From assembly GCF_020217185.1 (NCBI RefSeq), contig NZ_JAIWNX010000302.1, positions 1 to 10,000 of the forward strand: DNA of 10,000 nt, read 5' to 3'. The stretch's first letter is position 1. The number at the start of each line of letters is the position of its first letter. The DNA comes from Asticcacaulis sp. (GTDB lineage Bacteria; Pseudomonadota; Alphaproteobacteria; Caulobacterales; Caulobacteraceae). This document shows positions 1 through 7,055 of the stretch, in pieces. Position numbers and translations under genes: made by a program. The notes below the pieces were generated by a model. It had not been told where the DNA came from and did not search any database. It saw only the letters and a program-made list of their open reading frames with translations.

Positions 1-1
1 G

Positions 2-92
2 TGCGGAAAAGTGTGAGCGGTTTTCCGCAAAAACATCGCGACAAAACAAAAATTTAGAGCGAAATGGCGTTTCCACCTAAAGTCATTTCGCT
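2..92. repeat. Two-hairpin palindromic intergenic element
   Basis: Two perfect 9-bp inverted repeats lie in succession. The first has arms TGCGGAAAA (2-10) and TTTTCCGCA (21-29) with a 10-base loop. The second has arms AGCGAAATG (58-66) and CATTTCGCT (84-92) with a 17-base loop. The segment between them is A-rich. Two palindromes within roughly 90-110 bp resemble the RIME-type intergenic mosaic elements described in rhizobia, and the first hairpin resembles intergenic repeats I recall from other alphaproteobacteria. The family assignment is from memory; the hairpins are directly visible. The element may begin left of base 1. Confidence 0.6.
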
Positions 93-371
93 GTAGTGTC
101 GATGTTTGGCTCCGGGAGCTGGGGGTTGCCGGGGGGAAGCGAAACGTCGCAAATGCCGGAACGGACGCATGGCTCATCGCCAGAGTTGTCCCCCTTTGGT
201 GCTGCCGCTTCCTTGTCCCAGGATCGGCCCCCCACGTCCAGACGTCCGTTCCGGCCCTTTTCAAACATTACAGAGAGTTCATCTTGACCCCGTTGCGGCC
301 TGTGCTGAGCGGGTTTAGGGTCGTTGCCTGCGCAACCTTGTGCGCCCCGTACCTTTTCCGGAGATGCCCCT
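93..371. other. Gene-free leader upstream of the first DUF885 gene
   Basis: I see no convincing gene here. The short plus frames and the minus frame running into the DUF885 gene have no recognisable protein features or ribosome binding site. A small palindrome GCTCCgGGAGC lies at 109-119. TTGACC at 284-289 could be a -35 box but has no -10 match at a normal distance. The promoter of the downstream genes is presumably here, but I cannot place it. Confidence 0.5.
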
Positions 372-2174
372 ATGCTTGATCGTCGTTCGCTTTTGTCCGG
401 GGCCTCGGCCCTTGCCGCTATGGGGCTGTCGGCCGGTACCGCCTTGGCGCAGACGGCATCGGCGAAGCTGAACGCGACGTTTGACGCCATCTTCAATGAG
501 ATGGTCGATCATTCGCCCACGGGGGCCACCTCTCTGGGCCTCGATACGGGGGCGCGCGCCGCCCTGAAAGCCAAGCTCGATCCCGCCACGCCGCAGGAGC
601 GCGCCCGCTACACCGCCTTCCTCGAAAAGTCGGTCTCCGCCCTGAAGGCCATTCCGCGCGATCAGTTGTCCGGCATGGACCGCATCAATTACGACACCGT
701 CTTGTGGGACCTGACCCAAAGCCTGAACGGGTACAAGAGCTTCGCCTTTGGCTCGCCGGGGTCGTCGCCCTACGTCATCACGCAGTTGACGGGCTCCTAT
801 ATCTCGATCCCGGACTTCCTCGACAGCCAGCACACGATCGAGACCAAGGCCGATGCCGACGCCTATCTGTCGCGCCTCAAGGCCTATGCCGTGCTGCTGG
901 ATGAGGAAACCGCCAAGATGCAGGCCGACGTGGCCAAGGGCGTCATTGCGCCGGACTTCGCCCTGCAAAAGGCCATCACCCAGCTCAAGACCCAGCGCGA
1001 CACCAAGGCGGCCGACAGCGTGCTGGTGCAATCCATCGTCCGCCGCACGAAGGAGAAGGCCATTGCCGGTGACTGGGGCGCGCAGGCGACCCACATCTAT
1101 GAAACCGCCGTTGTCCCGGCCCTCAGCCGTCAGATCGCCGCCGTCGAAGCCGTCCTGCCCAAGGCGACGCACGATGCGGGCGTGTGGCATATTCCGCAGG
1201 GCGAGGCCTACTACATCTACGGCGCGCGCGGCGGCACCTCGACCGACCTGACGCCGGACGCCATCCACCAGATCGGCCTCGATAAGGTGAATGAACTCAA
1301 TGCCGAGCTGGAAAAGGTGATGACCAAACTCGGCATGACCACGGGCACGACGGGCGAACGCCTCAAGGCCATGGCCAAGGACCCGAAGTTTGTCTATCCC
1401 AACACCGATGCGGGCAAGGACAAGCTGCTGGCCGATCTCAACACACAGGTCGAGGTGGTGCAGGCCAAGCTGCCGGCCTATTTCGGCGTGTTGCCCAAGA
1501 CGAAAGTGACGATCAAGCGCATCCCGCCGGCCACCGAACTGGGCGCGCCGGGCGGCTATTATCAGCCGGCGTCGCTCGATGGTTCGCGTCCGGGGGCCTA
1601 TTACATCAATCTGCGCGACACGGCCGAGGTGCCGAGCTGGACCCTGCCAACCCTGACCTATCACGAGGCCATTCCGGGCCACCACATGCAGATTTCGATC
1701 CAGCAGGAAAACAAGAACCTGCCGATGCTGCGGCAGATTTCCGGCTTCAACGCCTATATCGAAGGCTGGGCCCTCTATTCCGAAGAGGTGGCGGCCAAGG
1801 ATATGGGCATGTATGCCGAAGACCCCTATGGCTATATCGGCTATCTGCACGACGCCCTGTTCCGTGCCTGCCGTCTGGTCGTCGATACGGGGATGCACCA
1901 CAAGCGCTGGAGCCGCGAACAGGCCATGGCCTTCATGGACGCCAATCTCGGCGATCCGAACGAGACCGAGATCGAACGCTACTGCGTGTGGCCGGGGCAG
2001 GCGCTGGGTTACATGATCGGCAAGATCAAGTGGCTGGAGCTGCGGGCCAAGTATCAGACAAAGCTGGGCGCGAAGTTCGATATCAAGGCCTTCCACGATA
2101 CCGGCCTGACGGCGGGGGCGGTGCCGCTGGCGGTGCTGGAAACCGTCTATGCCGAATGGGCTGCGAAGCTGTAA
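372..2174 (+). CDS. DUF885 family exported putative metallohydrolase (paralogue 1)
   Basis: A 600-residue protein of the DUF885 family (COG4805), a widespread and mostly uncharacterised group with a gluzincin-like peptidase motif. The motif HEAIPGHH is at residues 431-438, with E432 as likely catalytic base and histidines as likely metal ligands. A downstream acidic segment, EGWALYSEE (464-472), could supply the third ligand. Near the C-terminus are further stretches shared with the second copy: DTGMH, RWSRE and EIERYCVWPGQAL. The N-terminus (MLDRRSLL, hydrophobic stretch, ALA at 24-26) looks like a twin-arginine signal peptide, so the enzyme probably acts in the periplasm or outside. The ATG at 372 is preferred over an upstream in-frame TTG at 324 because GGAG (360-363) lies 8 bases before it and the signal peptide begins there. 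Substrate is unknown; peptide cleavage is inferred from the motif. It probably forms a transcription unit with the next gene, 17 bases downstream. Confidence 0.9.
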   Translation: MLDRRSLLSGASALAAMGLSAGTALAQTASAKLNATFDAIFNEMVDHSPTGATSLGLDTGARAALKAKLDPATPQERARYTAFLEKSVSALKAIPRDQLSGMDRINYDTVLWDLTQSLNGYKSFAFGSPGSSPYVITQLTGSYISIPDFLDSQHTIETKADADAYLSRLKAYAVLLDEETAKMQADVAKGVIAPDFALQKAITQLKTQRDTKAADSVLVQSIVRRTKEKAIAGDWGAQATHIYETAVVPALSRQIAAVEAVLPKATHDAGVWHIPQGEAYYIYGARGGTSTDLTPDAIHQIGLDKVNELNAELEKVMTKLGMTTGTTGERLKAMAKDPKFVYPNTDAGKDKLLADLNTQVEVVQAKLPAYFGVLPKTKVTIKRIPPATELGAPGGYYQPASLDGSRPGAYYINLRDTAEVPSWTLPTLTYHEAIPGHHMQISIQQENKNLPMLRQISGFNAYIEGWALYSEEVAAKDMGMYAEDPYGYIGYLHDALFRACRLVVDTGMHHKRWSREQAMAFMDANLGDPNETEIERYCVWPGQALGYMIGKIKWLELRAKYQTKLGAKFDIKAFHDTGLTAGAVPLAVLETVYAEWAAKL

Positions 2175-2191
2175 TCAAGAGGAAAAGCCCC

Positions 2192-4012
2192 ATGCTCAAT
2201 CGACGCGCTCTGCTTGTGACCGGTGCCGCGGCGGCGACCTTTGCCGCCACGGGGGCCCATGCCGCCAGCGATCCGGCGACGGCCAAAACGCTGAACGCCC
2301 TGTTCGACGCCATCTTTGACGAGAATGTCGATCAGTCGCCGACCCTGGCCACCTCGCTGGGCCTCGACAAGGACGCGCGCGCGGGCCTCAAGTCCAAACT
2401 TAACGACGCCTCGGAAGCCGAAGCCCTCCGGGGCATTGCGCGCGCCGAAAAGAACCTCGCGGCGCTGAAAGCCATTCCGCGCGACAAGCTGAGCGGCATG
2501 GATCGCATCAATTACGATACGGTGCTGTGGGGCTATGAGAGCCGCAAGTCGGGCTATGACCGCTTTAAATTCGGCAACTGGGGCGGGGCTAACCCCTACA
2601 TCCTGTCGCAACTGAATGGGGCTTATCAGTCCACGCCGGACTTCCTCGCCAATCAGCATACGATCGAAAGCAAAGCCGATGCTGAGGCCTATCTGGCGCG
2701 TCTGGAGGCTTTCGCCGTCCTGATCGGGCAGGAAACCGAGCGCTTCAAAAGCGATGTGGCCAAGGGCGTCGTGCCGCCGGATTTCGTCATCGACAAGACC
2801 CTGACGCAGTTGCAGGCGCTGGCGGCCATCAAGGGCGCCGACAGTTCGATGACCAGGGCTCTGACCACAAAGACCGCCGACAAGGGCCTTGCCGGGGATT
2901 GGTCCGCGGAGGCCGCCAAACGCATCGACGGGCCGGTCGCTGCGGCGCTTAACGCCCAGATCGACGCGCTCAAGGCCGTGCGCCCAAAGGCGACGCACGA
3001 CGCCGGCGTGTGGAAGCTGAAGGACGGGGACGCCTATTACGCCTTCGCGGCGGGGTCGTCGTCGGGCACCACCACGAAGATGACGCCCGACGAAATCCAC
3101 AAGGTCGGTCTGGATATGGTCAGGGAACTGTCGGCCGAAGCCGATGCGAAGTTCAAGGCGCTGGGCCTGACGCAGGGCACGGTGGGCGAGCGCATGGCCG
3201 CCATCGCCAAAGACCCCAAATACGTCTATGACAATACCGACGCCGCCAAGGAAAAGCTGCTGGCCGATCTGAACGTACAGATTCGCGCCATTGAAGCCAA
3301 ATTGCCCGACTGGTTCGGCGTCCTGCCCAAGACGCCGGTGGTGGTGCGTCGCGTGCCCAAGGAAATCGAAGCCGGTGCGCCGGGCGGCTATTATCAGCGC
3401 CCGACGCTCGATGGCTCGCGGCCGGGGGCTTACTATATCAATCTGCGTGATACCGCCGAATGGCCGTCGTGGTCGCTGCCGACCCTGACCTATCATGAAG
3501 CGATTCCGGGCCACCACCTGCAAATCGCCATCCAGATGGAGACGCAAGGCCTGCCGCGCCTGCGCAAGGTCGGCGGCTTCTCGGCTTTTTCGGAGGGCTG
3601 GGCGCTCTATTCGGAGCTGCTGGCGGCCGAAATGGGCATGTATGCGGCCGATCCGCTGGGCTATATCGGCTATCTGCAATCGGCCCTGTTCCGCGCCATC
3701 CGTCTGGTGGTCGATACGGGGATGCACGCCAAGCGCTGGTCGCGCGAAGAGGCCATCCGCTATTTCGTCGCTACCAATGGCGATCAGGAATCGTCCGCCA
3801 CCACCGAAATCGAACGCTACTGCGTGTGGCCGGGTCAGGCGCTGAGCTACATGACGGGCAAGATCCAGTGGGTGCGTCTGCGCGACCGTATGAAGGCGCA
3901 ACTGGGGCCGAAGTTCGATATCAAGGCCTTCCATGATCGGGGCCTGACGGCGGGGCCGGTGCCGCTGGCGGTACTGGAAACCGTCTATACGGAGTGGGCG
4001 CGCGGTCTTTGA
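2192..4012 (+). CDS. DUF885 family exported putative metallohydrolase (paralogue 2)
   Basis: A 606-residue second DUF885 protein, full-length against the upstream copy and clearly its paralogue (roughly 60% identical by eye, with matching blocks along the whole length). HEAIPGHH is at residues 435-442 and EGWALYSE at 468-475, so the putative metal site is intact. The N-terminus MLNRRALL followed by an alanine-rich hydrophobic run and AHA (22-24) reads as a twin-arginine-like signal peptide. The ATG at 2192 has AAGAGG at 2177-2182 as ribosome binding site. The frame extends upstream to 1988, but that part reads through the previous gene in another frame and is not expected to be translated. 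Compared with copy 1 it has a slightly longer segment before EIERYCVWPG (residues ATNGDQESSATT), and variable N-terminal-half helices, which may mean different substrate preference. Tandem duplication is the simplest origin. Confidence 0.9.
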   Translation: MLNRRALLVTGAAAATFAATGAHAASDPATAKTLNALFDAIFDENVDQSPTLATSLGLDKDARAGLKSKLNDASEAEALRGIARAEKNLAALKAIPRDKLSGMDRINYDTVLWGYESRKSGYDRFKFGNWGGANPYILSQLNGAYQSTPDFLANQHTIESKADAEAYLARLEAFAVLIGQETERFKSDVAKGVVPPDFVIDKTLTQLQALAAIKGADSSMTRALTTKTADKGLAGDWSAEAAKRIDGPVAAALNAQIDALKAVRPKATHDAGVWKLKDGDAYYAFAAGSSSGTTTKMTPDEIHKVGLDMVRELSAEADAKFKALGLTQGTVGERMAAIAKDPKYVYDNTDAAKEKLLADLNVQIRAIEAKLPDWFGVLPKTPVVVRRVPKEIEAGAPGGYYQRPTLDGSRPGAYYINLRDTAEWPSWSLPTLTYHEAIPGHHLQIAIQMETQGLPRLRKVGGFSAFSEGWALYSELLAAEMGMYAADPLGYIGYLQSALFRAIRLVVDTGMHAKRWSREEAIRYFVATNGDQESSATTEIERYCVWPGQALSYMTGKIQWVRLRDRMKAQLGPKFDIKAFHDRGLTAGPVPLAVLETVYTEWARGL

Positions 4013-4089
4013 TCGCCGCCCGGTGGACGCCCGTCGCTGAGTGTGTTACCCGATTAAAAAAACCAAATATAACTATTCGGGAGGACACT

Positions 4090-5625
4090 ATGAAACGCAA
4101 CACCTTCGTCGGTGCCTTTGGGGCTGTGGTCCTGACGCTGATGGCCTGCGGGCCGGACATGGCTCAGGCCGAGATGTCACCTCAGGCGCAGGTCGCCGCC
4201 ATGAAGCGCGGCGTCAATATTCTGGGCTACGACCCTCTGTGGAAGGACCCGGCCAAGGCGCGCTTTCAGCCGCGCCTGATGTCGGTGATCCGTGAAGGCG
4301 GCTTCAACACGGTGCGTGTCAACCTCCATGCGTTTCAGCACATGGACAAGGATAACCGCCTGTCGCCCTTCTATTTTTCCACCCTTGACACCATGGTGGA
4401 TGCGGCGAACAAGGCCGGCCTGCACGTCATTCTGGACCTGCACAACTTCAATGAGTGCGCCGAGGATGTGAAGGCCTGCCGACCGAAGATCATGGCCTTC
4501 TGGACGCAGATGGCGGAGCATTACAAGGATGCGCCGGACACAGTGATGTTCGAGATTTTGAACGAGCCGCACGGCCCGGTGAATGCCGTGTGGAACGACA
4601 TGATCGCCGAAAATCTCAAAATTATCCGCAAGACCAATCCGCGGCGCAACGTCATTGTCGGCCCGACCTCGTGGAACAATCTCAATGATCTGGAAGGTTT
4701 GCGCCTGCCCGCCGACGACCCGCACCTGATCGTCACCTTCCACTATTATGAGCCCTTCGTCTTTACCCATCAGGGGGCGGCGTGGACGCCGGACTTCAAG
4801 GATGTGAAGGGCGTGGCGTGGACGAAGGCCGAAGGGCAGGCGCGCCTTGACGCCGATTTCGACAAGGTCAAGGCGTGGAGCGCCCGCACCGGCCGCCCGA
4901 TCCTGCTGGGCGAATTCGGGGCCTATGACAAGGGGCCGCTCGACAGCCGCGTGGCCTATACCGATGCGGTGGCGCGGGCGGCGGAGGCGCGCAACTGGGC
5001 CTGGGCCTACTGGCAGTTCGATTCCGACTTTATCGTCTATGACATACCGGCGGATCGCTGGGTCAAACCAATCCACGGCGCGCTGATCCCCGAACAGGCG
5101 GCGAAGGTCGAGACGGCGCAAACGCCTCAGGTCGATCCCAATGACGTCATGGCCCACGTCATCAATACGCCTAAACTGTCGTCGTGGAACGCCTATGGTG
5201 CGCCGCAAAACGCGACGCCGGTGCAGACGGCGGAGGGTGCACCCATCCGCTCAGCCCTGCGCATCCCTTTGTCGGCGGCGCAGCCCAATGCCTGGGATGT
5301 CGGCGCCGTGGCGCAGATCGCTCAGCCGGTAAAGGCGGGCGACAAGCTTCAGGCGTGGGTGTGGGCCCGCGCCGCCACCCCGGATGCGGCGACGCGCGTG
5401 CCGCTGAACATCCTGATCTCGCTCAACAAGGCCCCGTGGACGGCCCTGACCAACACGCCGGTTCAGATTTCGTCCGAATGGGACATGTATGTGGTGCAGG
5501 CCGTGGCCGACAAGGACTATGAGGCGGGCACCCTCATGCTGGCCCTGCAACTGGGCAAGTCGGCCTATCCGATCGAGCTGGGTGCGCCGGTGGTCCTGCG
5601 CAACTACGCGCCGACCGCGCAATAG
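4090..5625 (+). CDS. Secreted GH5 cellulase-like glycoside hydrolase with C-terminal beta-rich domain
   Basis: A 511-residue glycoside hydrolase family 5 protein; endo-beta-1,4-glucanase activity is likely but the exact substrate is not certain. The TIM-barrel domain spans about residues 35-350. The GH5 signatures are present: H118 in DLHNFN, the NEP motif with acid/base E159 (FEILNEPHG), HYYEP with H218 and Y220, and nucleophile E275 in LLGEFGAY. Residues about 365-508 form a second domain with alternating beta-type stretches, similar in pattern to a CBM4/9-like sandwich; carbohydrate binding is inferred. The N-terminus is a signal peptide with two readings: a lipobox-like LMAC with Cys20, giving a lipoprotein, or signal peptidase I cleavage after AQA at 26-28. 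The start at 4090 has a strong GGGAGGA (4079-4085); the in-frame extension to 3994 overlaps the DUF885 gene and is rejected. It lies 77 bases after the DUF885 pair on the same strand, so it may be co-transcribed or have its own promoter. Confidence 0.9.
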   Translation: MKRNTFVGAFGAVVLTLMACGPDMAQAEMSPQAQVAAMKRGVNILGYDPLWKDPAKARFQPRLMSVIREGGFNTVRVNLHAFQHMDKDNRLSPFYFSTLDTMVDAANKAGLHVILDLHNFNECAEDVKACRPKIMAFWTQMAEHYKDAPDTVMFEILNEPHGPVNAVWNDMIAENLKIIRKTNPRRNVIVGPTSWNNLNDLEGLRLPADDPHLIVTFHYYEPFVFTHQGAAWTPDFKDVKGVAWTKAEGQARLDADFDKVKAWSARTGRPILLGEFGAYDKGPLDSRVAYTDAVARAAEARNWAWAYWQFDSDFIVYDIPADRWVKPIHGALIPEQAAKVETAQTPQVDPNDVMAHVINTPKLSSWNAYGAPQNATPVQTAEGAPIRSALRIPLSAAQPNAWDVGAVAQIAQPVKAGDKLQAWVWARAATPDAATRVPLNILISLNKAPWTALTNTPVQISSEWDMYVVQAVADKDYEAGTLMLALQLGKSAYPIELGAPVVLRNYAPTAQ

Positions 5626-5638
5626 GCCGCTTACGGCC
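5625..5638. terminator. Short GC hairpin at the GH5 stop codon
   Basis: GGCCG (5625-5629) and CGGCC (5634-5638) pair around the 4-base loop CTTA, starting on the last base of the GH5 stop codon. There is no T-run after it, so a terminator role is only suggested. Its arms can also pair with those of the next hairpin. Confidence 0.35.
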
Positions 5639-5645
5639 CATATAC

Positions 5646-5680
5646 CAACGGCCGAAGATGCTGACGGCATCCGGCCGTTG
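5646..5680. terminator. Long stem-loop after the GH5 gene, possible bidirectional terminator
   Basis: Outer arms CAACGGCCG (5646-5654) and CGGCCGTTG (5672-5680) are perfectly complementary. Inside them GATGC (5657-5661) pairs with GCATC (5667-5671), leaving an AA bulge and the 5-base loop TGACG. That gives 14 base pairs in total, rich in GC. It lies 20 bases beyond the GH5 stop, between convergent genes, which is where a terminator is expected. No U-tract follows on either strand, so it could instead be an mRNA 3'-end stabiliser or part of a repeat element. Confidence 0.5.
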
Positions 5681-5687
5681 AAGACAC

Positions 5688-5720
5688 GAGACTGTCTCAT
5701 ATGTGTCAGTGACATGAGAC
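5688..5720. repeat. GAGAC/GTCTC nested inverted repeat
   Basis: GAGAC (5688-5692), GTCTCAT (5694-5700) and ATGAGAC (5714-5720) can form alternative pairings. The 7-bp arms 5694-5700 and 5714-5720 enclose a smaller palindrome, TGTCAgTGACA (5704-5714). The arrangement is clearly visible; function is unknown. It may be a protein-binding site or one unit of a composite repeat in this spacer. Confidence 0.5.
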
Positions 5721-5732
5721 ATTCTCGAATGG

Positions 5733-5767
5733 AATACCAAGGGTCATTTCCAATGACTCTTGGTATT
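5733..5767. repeat. 16-bp near-perfect palindrome with 3-base loop, overlapping the stop of the membrane-protein gene
   Basis: The arm at 5733-5748 (AATACCAAGGGTCATT) pairs with 5752-5767 (AATGACTCTTGGTATT) along all 16 positions, with one G-U wobble, around the loop TCC. The right end covers two bases of the minus-strand stop codon (5766-5768). A stem this long in a convergent spacer may act as a terminator for the minus-strand operon, or may be a dispersed REP-like element. I recall similar arms from Caulobacterales intergenic DNA but cannot verify copy number here. Confidence 0.65.
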
Positions 5768-6368
5768 ATCCCGCATATTCGGCCAGAAGGCGCTCAAGTC
5801 GCGCGCCTTCTGGTCTCAGAAACCACAGGTAGCGGATCGTCTGCACCAGCGTCGAAGCCCCCAGTGCGCCTCCGAACAGCAAAGCCCCCTGCACGGCCTG
5901 AGTGGCGGTCATCTTGTCCGTATCGACCAGTTGCCACAGGGTCACGCCTGTGACGAGGGGGAATAGCCCCATCAGCCAGAACATCACGACGGCGCTGTGC
6001 CGGGCCGCGCGGTTTTCGTCCAGCCTGAGCTGTAGGCTCTGCGCAATAGACGCCGTCGGGTCCGCAAAGCGTCGCCTGTGCCGGTCGTGCGCGCGCATCA
6101 TCAGGATCAGCGTCACCCACGGCGCGACCAGCATCAGCACGCTCCCCCATTCGCGCGTGACGTCAAGACTGTCATGCCGAAGGGCGTCATACCCAAAGAC
6201 AAGCGTGATCGTGCCCAGTGCGGCCCCGACACACAGCAAAAAAACGGTTTGTCCCTTACGGCGACGTTCGATCCCGCTCATCAGACTCTCCAGTAAAAAG
6301 GCCCGCGCGGTGCGATCCATGTCGTGGTCATGGGTGCGCCACAGGCGCTCCAGGGTTTCAATCTTCAT
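5766..6368 (-). CDS. Four-helix membrane protein of ECF sigma operon, candidate sigma regulator
   Basis: A 200-residue inner-membrane protein of a family I do not recognise by name. The N-terminal 40 residues are charged and helical, with heptad-like leucines (KIETLERLW onward), and are likely cytoplasmic. Hydrophobic segments follow at about 41-60, 75-92, 125-147 and 158-180, with a charged loop at 92-122 and a short charged tail. Even spacing of four helices puts both termini on the same side, probably the cytoplasm. The start codon at 6368 overlaps the end of the sigma gene by 11 bases and has AGGAG (complement of 6376-6380) 7 bases upstream, so translational coupling is likely; a longer frame starting at 6386 lacks this spacing. 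Membrane proteins encoded directly after an ECF sigma gene are often its anti-sigma factor. That role is inferred from position: I see no zinc-binding anti-sigma motif such as HxxxCxxC. Confidence 0.8.
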   Translation of the reverse strand: MKIETLERLWRTHDHDMDRTARAFLLESLMSGIERRRKGQTVFLLCVGAALGTITLVFGYDALRHDSLDVTREWGSVLMLVAPWVTLILMMRAHDRHRRRFADPTASIAQSLQLRLDENRAARHSAVVMFWLMGLFPLVTGVTLWQLVDTDKMTATQAVQGALLFGGALGASTLVQTIRYLWFLRPEGARLERLLAEYAG

Positions 6369-6853
6369 CGGATAGCTCCTGAACAAGCGTGGCCAGTCGC
6401 GCCCGCGCCCGGTTCAGACGCACGCCGATATGGCTTTCACTGAGGCCGTGCAGGGCGGCCATATCGGCATAGGGCGTCTGTTCCAGCCACAACAGCATCA
6501 GCGACCGGTCGAGCGGGGGAAGGGCGCGCAAGGCGTCAAACACCTGATCCAACCGGGCATCGGACGGTTCAGGGGGGAGCTGTTGCAGGCCCTCGCGCTG
6601 TGTTTCAAACAGGCGCAATAAACGCAGGCTCTCGCGCCGTTTCCACGTCAGGGCGCGGTTATGCGCCACGCGGTAGATACAAGGTCGCCGGGAGCGACTC
6701 TCCGCGAAAGGCTGGCCACGCCTTCCACACGGCGATCAGCAGTTCCTGAAGCAGATCCGCCTGATCCGCCGACGCCGCAAAGGCGCGGCTAAGCCGCCGC
6801 AGCGCCGGCAGGTGCGGGCTGATCCACTCGCTAAAGGCCGGATCGTGCGGCAT
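6358..6853 (-). pseudogene. ECF RNA polymerase sigma factor, interrupted by a single-base frameshift
   Basis: Two overlapping frames together make one ECF sigma-70 family protein. The first part, 6853 down to about 6680, carries region 2 (DLLQELLIAVWKAWPAFRGES) and then runs off into PATLYLPRGA and a stop. The second part carries region 4, including LRALPPLDRSLMLLWLEQ and the helix-turn-helix MAALHGLSESHIGVRLNRARARL. Skipping one base at 6680 restores the expected region 2 ending PATFIYRVAHNRALTW and gives a normal 164-residue protein, so one extra C on the plus strand explains everything. This could be a real inactivating mutation or a sequencing error; I see no slippery heptamer suggesting programmed frameshifting. 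The start at 6853 has AAGG (complement of 6861-6864) 7 bases upstream. The gene lies 9 bases after the small membrane protein gene and overlaps the next gene by 11 bases. Confidence 0.88.
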
Positions 6854-6862
6854 GTGGTCGCC

Positions 6863-7024
6863 TTATCGCGTGGCCGCGGCTTCGCGCGCCAGTCGGAGCG
6901 CCTCGCGATTGTTCTGCTCGAAGGCCCCGGTATTGAGGCCGCAGACCACACCGGCGATGAGCAGAACCAGCAGGGCCGCAAGGGCCGGCAGACGGTAACG
7001 GGCAGGTAAAAACAATCCAAGCAT
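6863..7024 (-). CDS. Small single-helix membrane protein (53 residues) leading the sigma operon
   Basis: A short frame from ATG at 7024 to TAA at 6863 encodes 53 residues. It has a basic N-terminus (MLGLFLPARYRLP), one hydrophobic helix at about 12-30 ending GVVCGL, and an amphipathic charged tail (FEQNNREALRLAREAAATR). The consensus ribosome binding site AGGAG (complement of 7031-7035) lies 6 bases before the ATG. The stop is 9 bases from the sigma-factor ATG, and it contains part of the sigma gene's ribosome binding site, so the two are probably translated together. I do not recognise a family. The N-in, C-out orientation suggested by the basic N-terminus would put the tail in the periplasm. 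A part in sensing or in stabilising the partner membrane protein is possible but unproven. Confidence 0.72.
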   Translation of the reverse strand: MLGLFLPARYRLPALAALLVLLIAGVVCGLNTGAFEQNNREALRLAREAAATR

Positions 7025-7055
7025 CCTGATCTCCTGTGTTTGGGCTTACGAGAGG

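Noticed and set aside
83..496. Minus-strand frame of 137 codons at the left side
   Set aside because: It runs across the two-hairpin element edge, the leader and the signal-peptide region of the DUF885 gene, with no recognisable domain.
315..2096. Open minus-strand frame of 593 codons opposite the first DUF885 gene
   Set aside because: It mirrors a well-supported gene, has low-complexity R/G/H/D-rich composition with no family resemblance, and a near-identical shadow lies opposite the second copy (2147-3934), as expected from shared GC-rich codon bias.
4044..4073. TATAAC-containing promoter for the GH5 gene
   Set aside because: The -10-like box lies so close to the GGGAGGA that transcription would start inside the ribosome binding site, and the -35 match is poor.
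4177..5208. Minus-strand frame of 343 codons opposite the GH5 gene
   Set aside because: It is antisense to clear GH5 catalytic motifs and its composition is typical of a GC-bias shadow.
5625..5767. CRISPR array or small RNA gene
   Set aside because: The hairpins have different arms with no regular direct repeat and spacer unit, and no promoter or U-tract marks a small RNA.
6670..6690. Programmed frameshift in the sigma gene
   Set aside because: There is no slippery heptamer, no stimulatory structure that I can see, and such recoding is not known to me for ECF sigma genes; mutation or sequence error is simpler.
6736..7020. Minus-strand frame of 94 codons over the small membrane protein and sigma start
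   Set aside because: It is out of frame with two genes that have good ribosome binding sites and family or membrane features, and it lacks its own.
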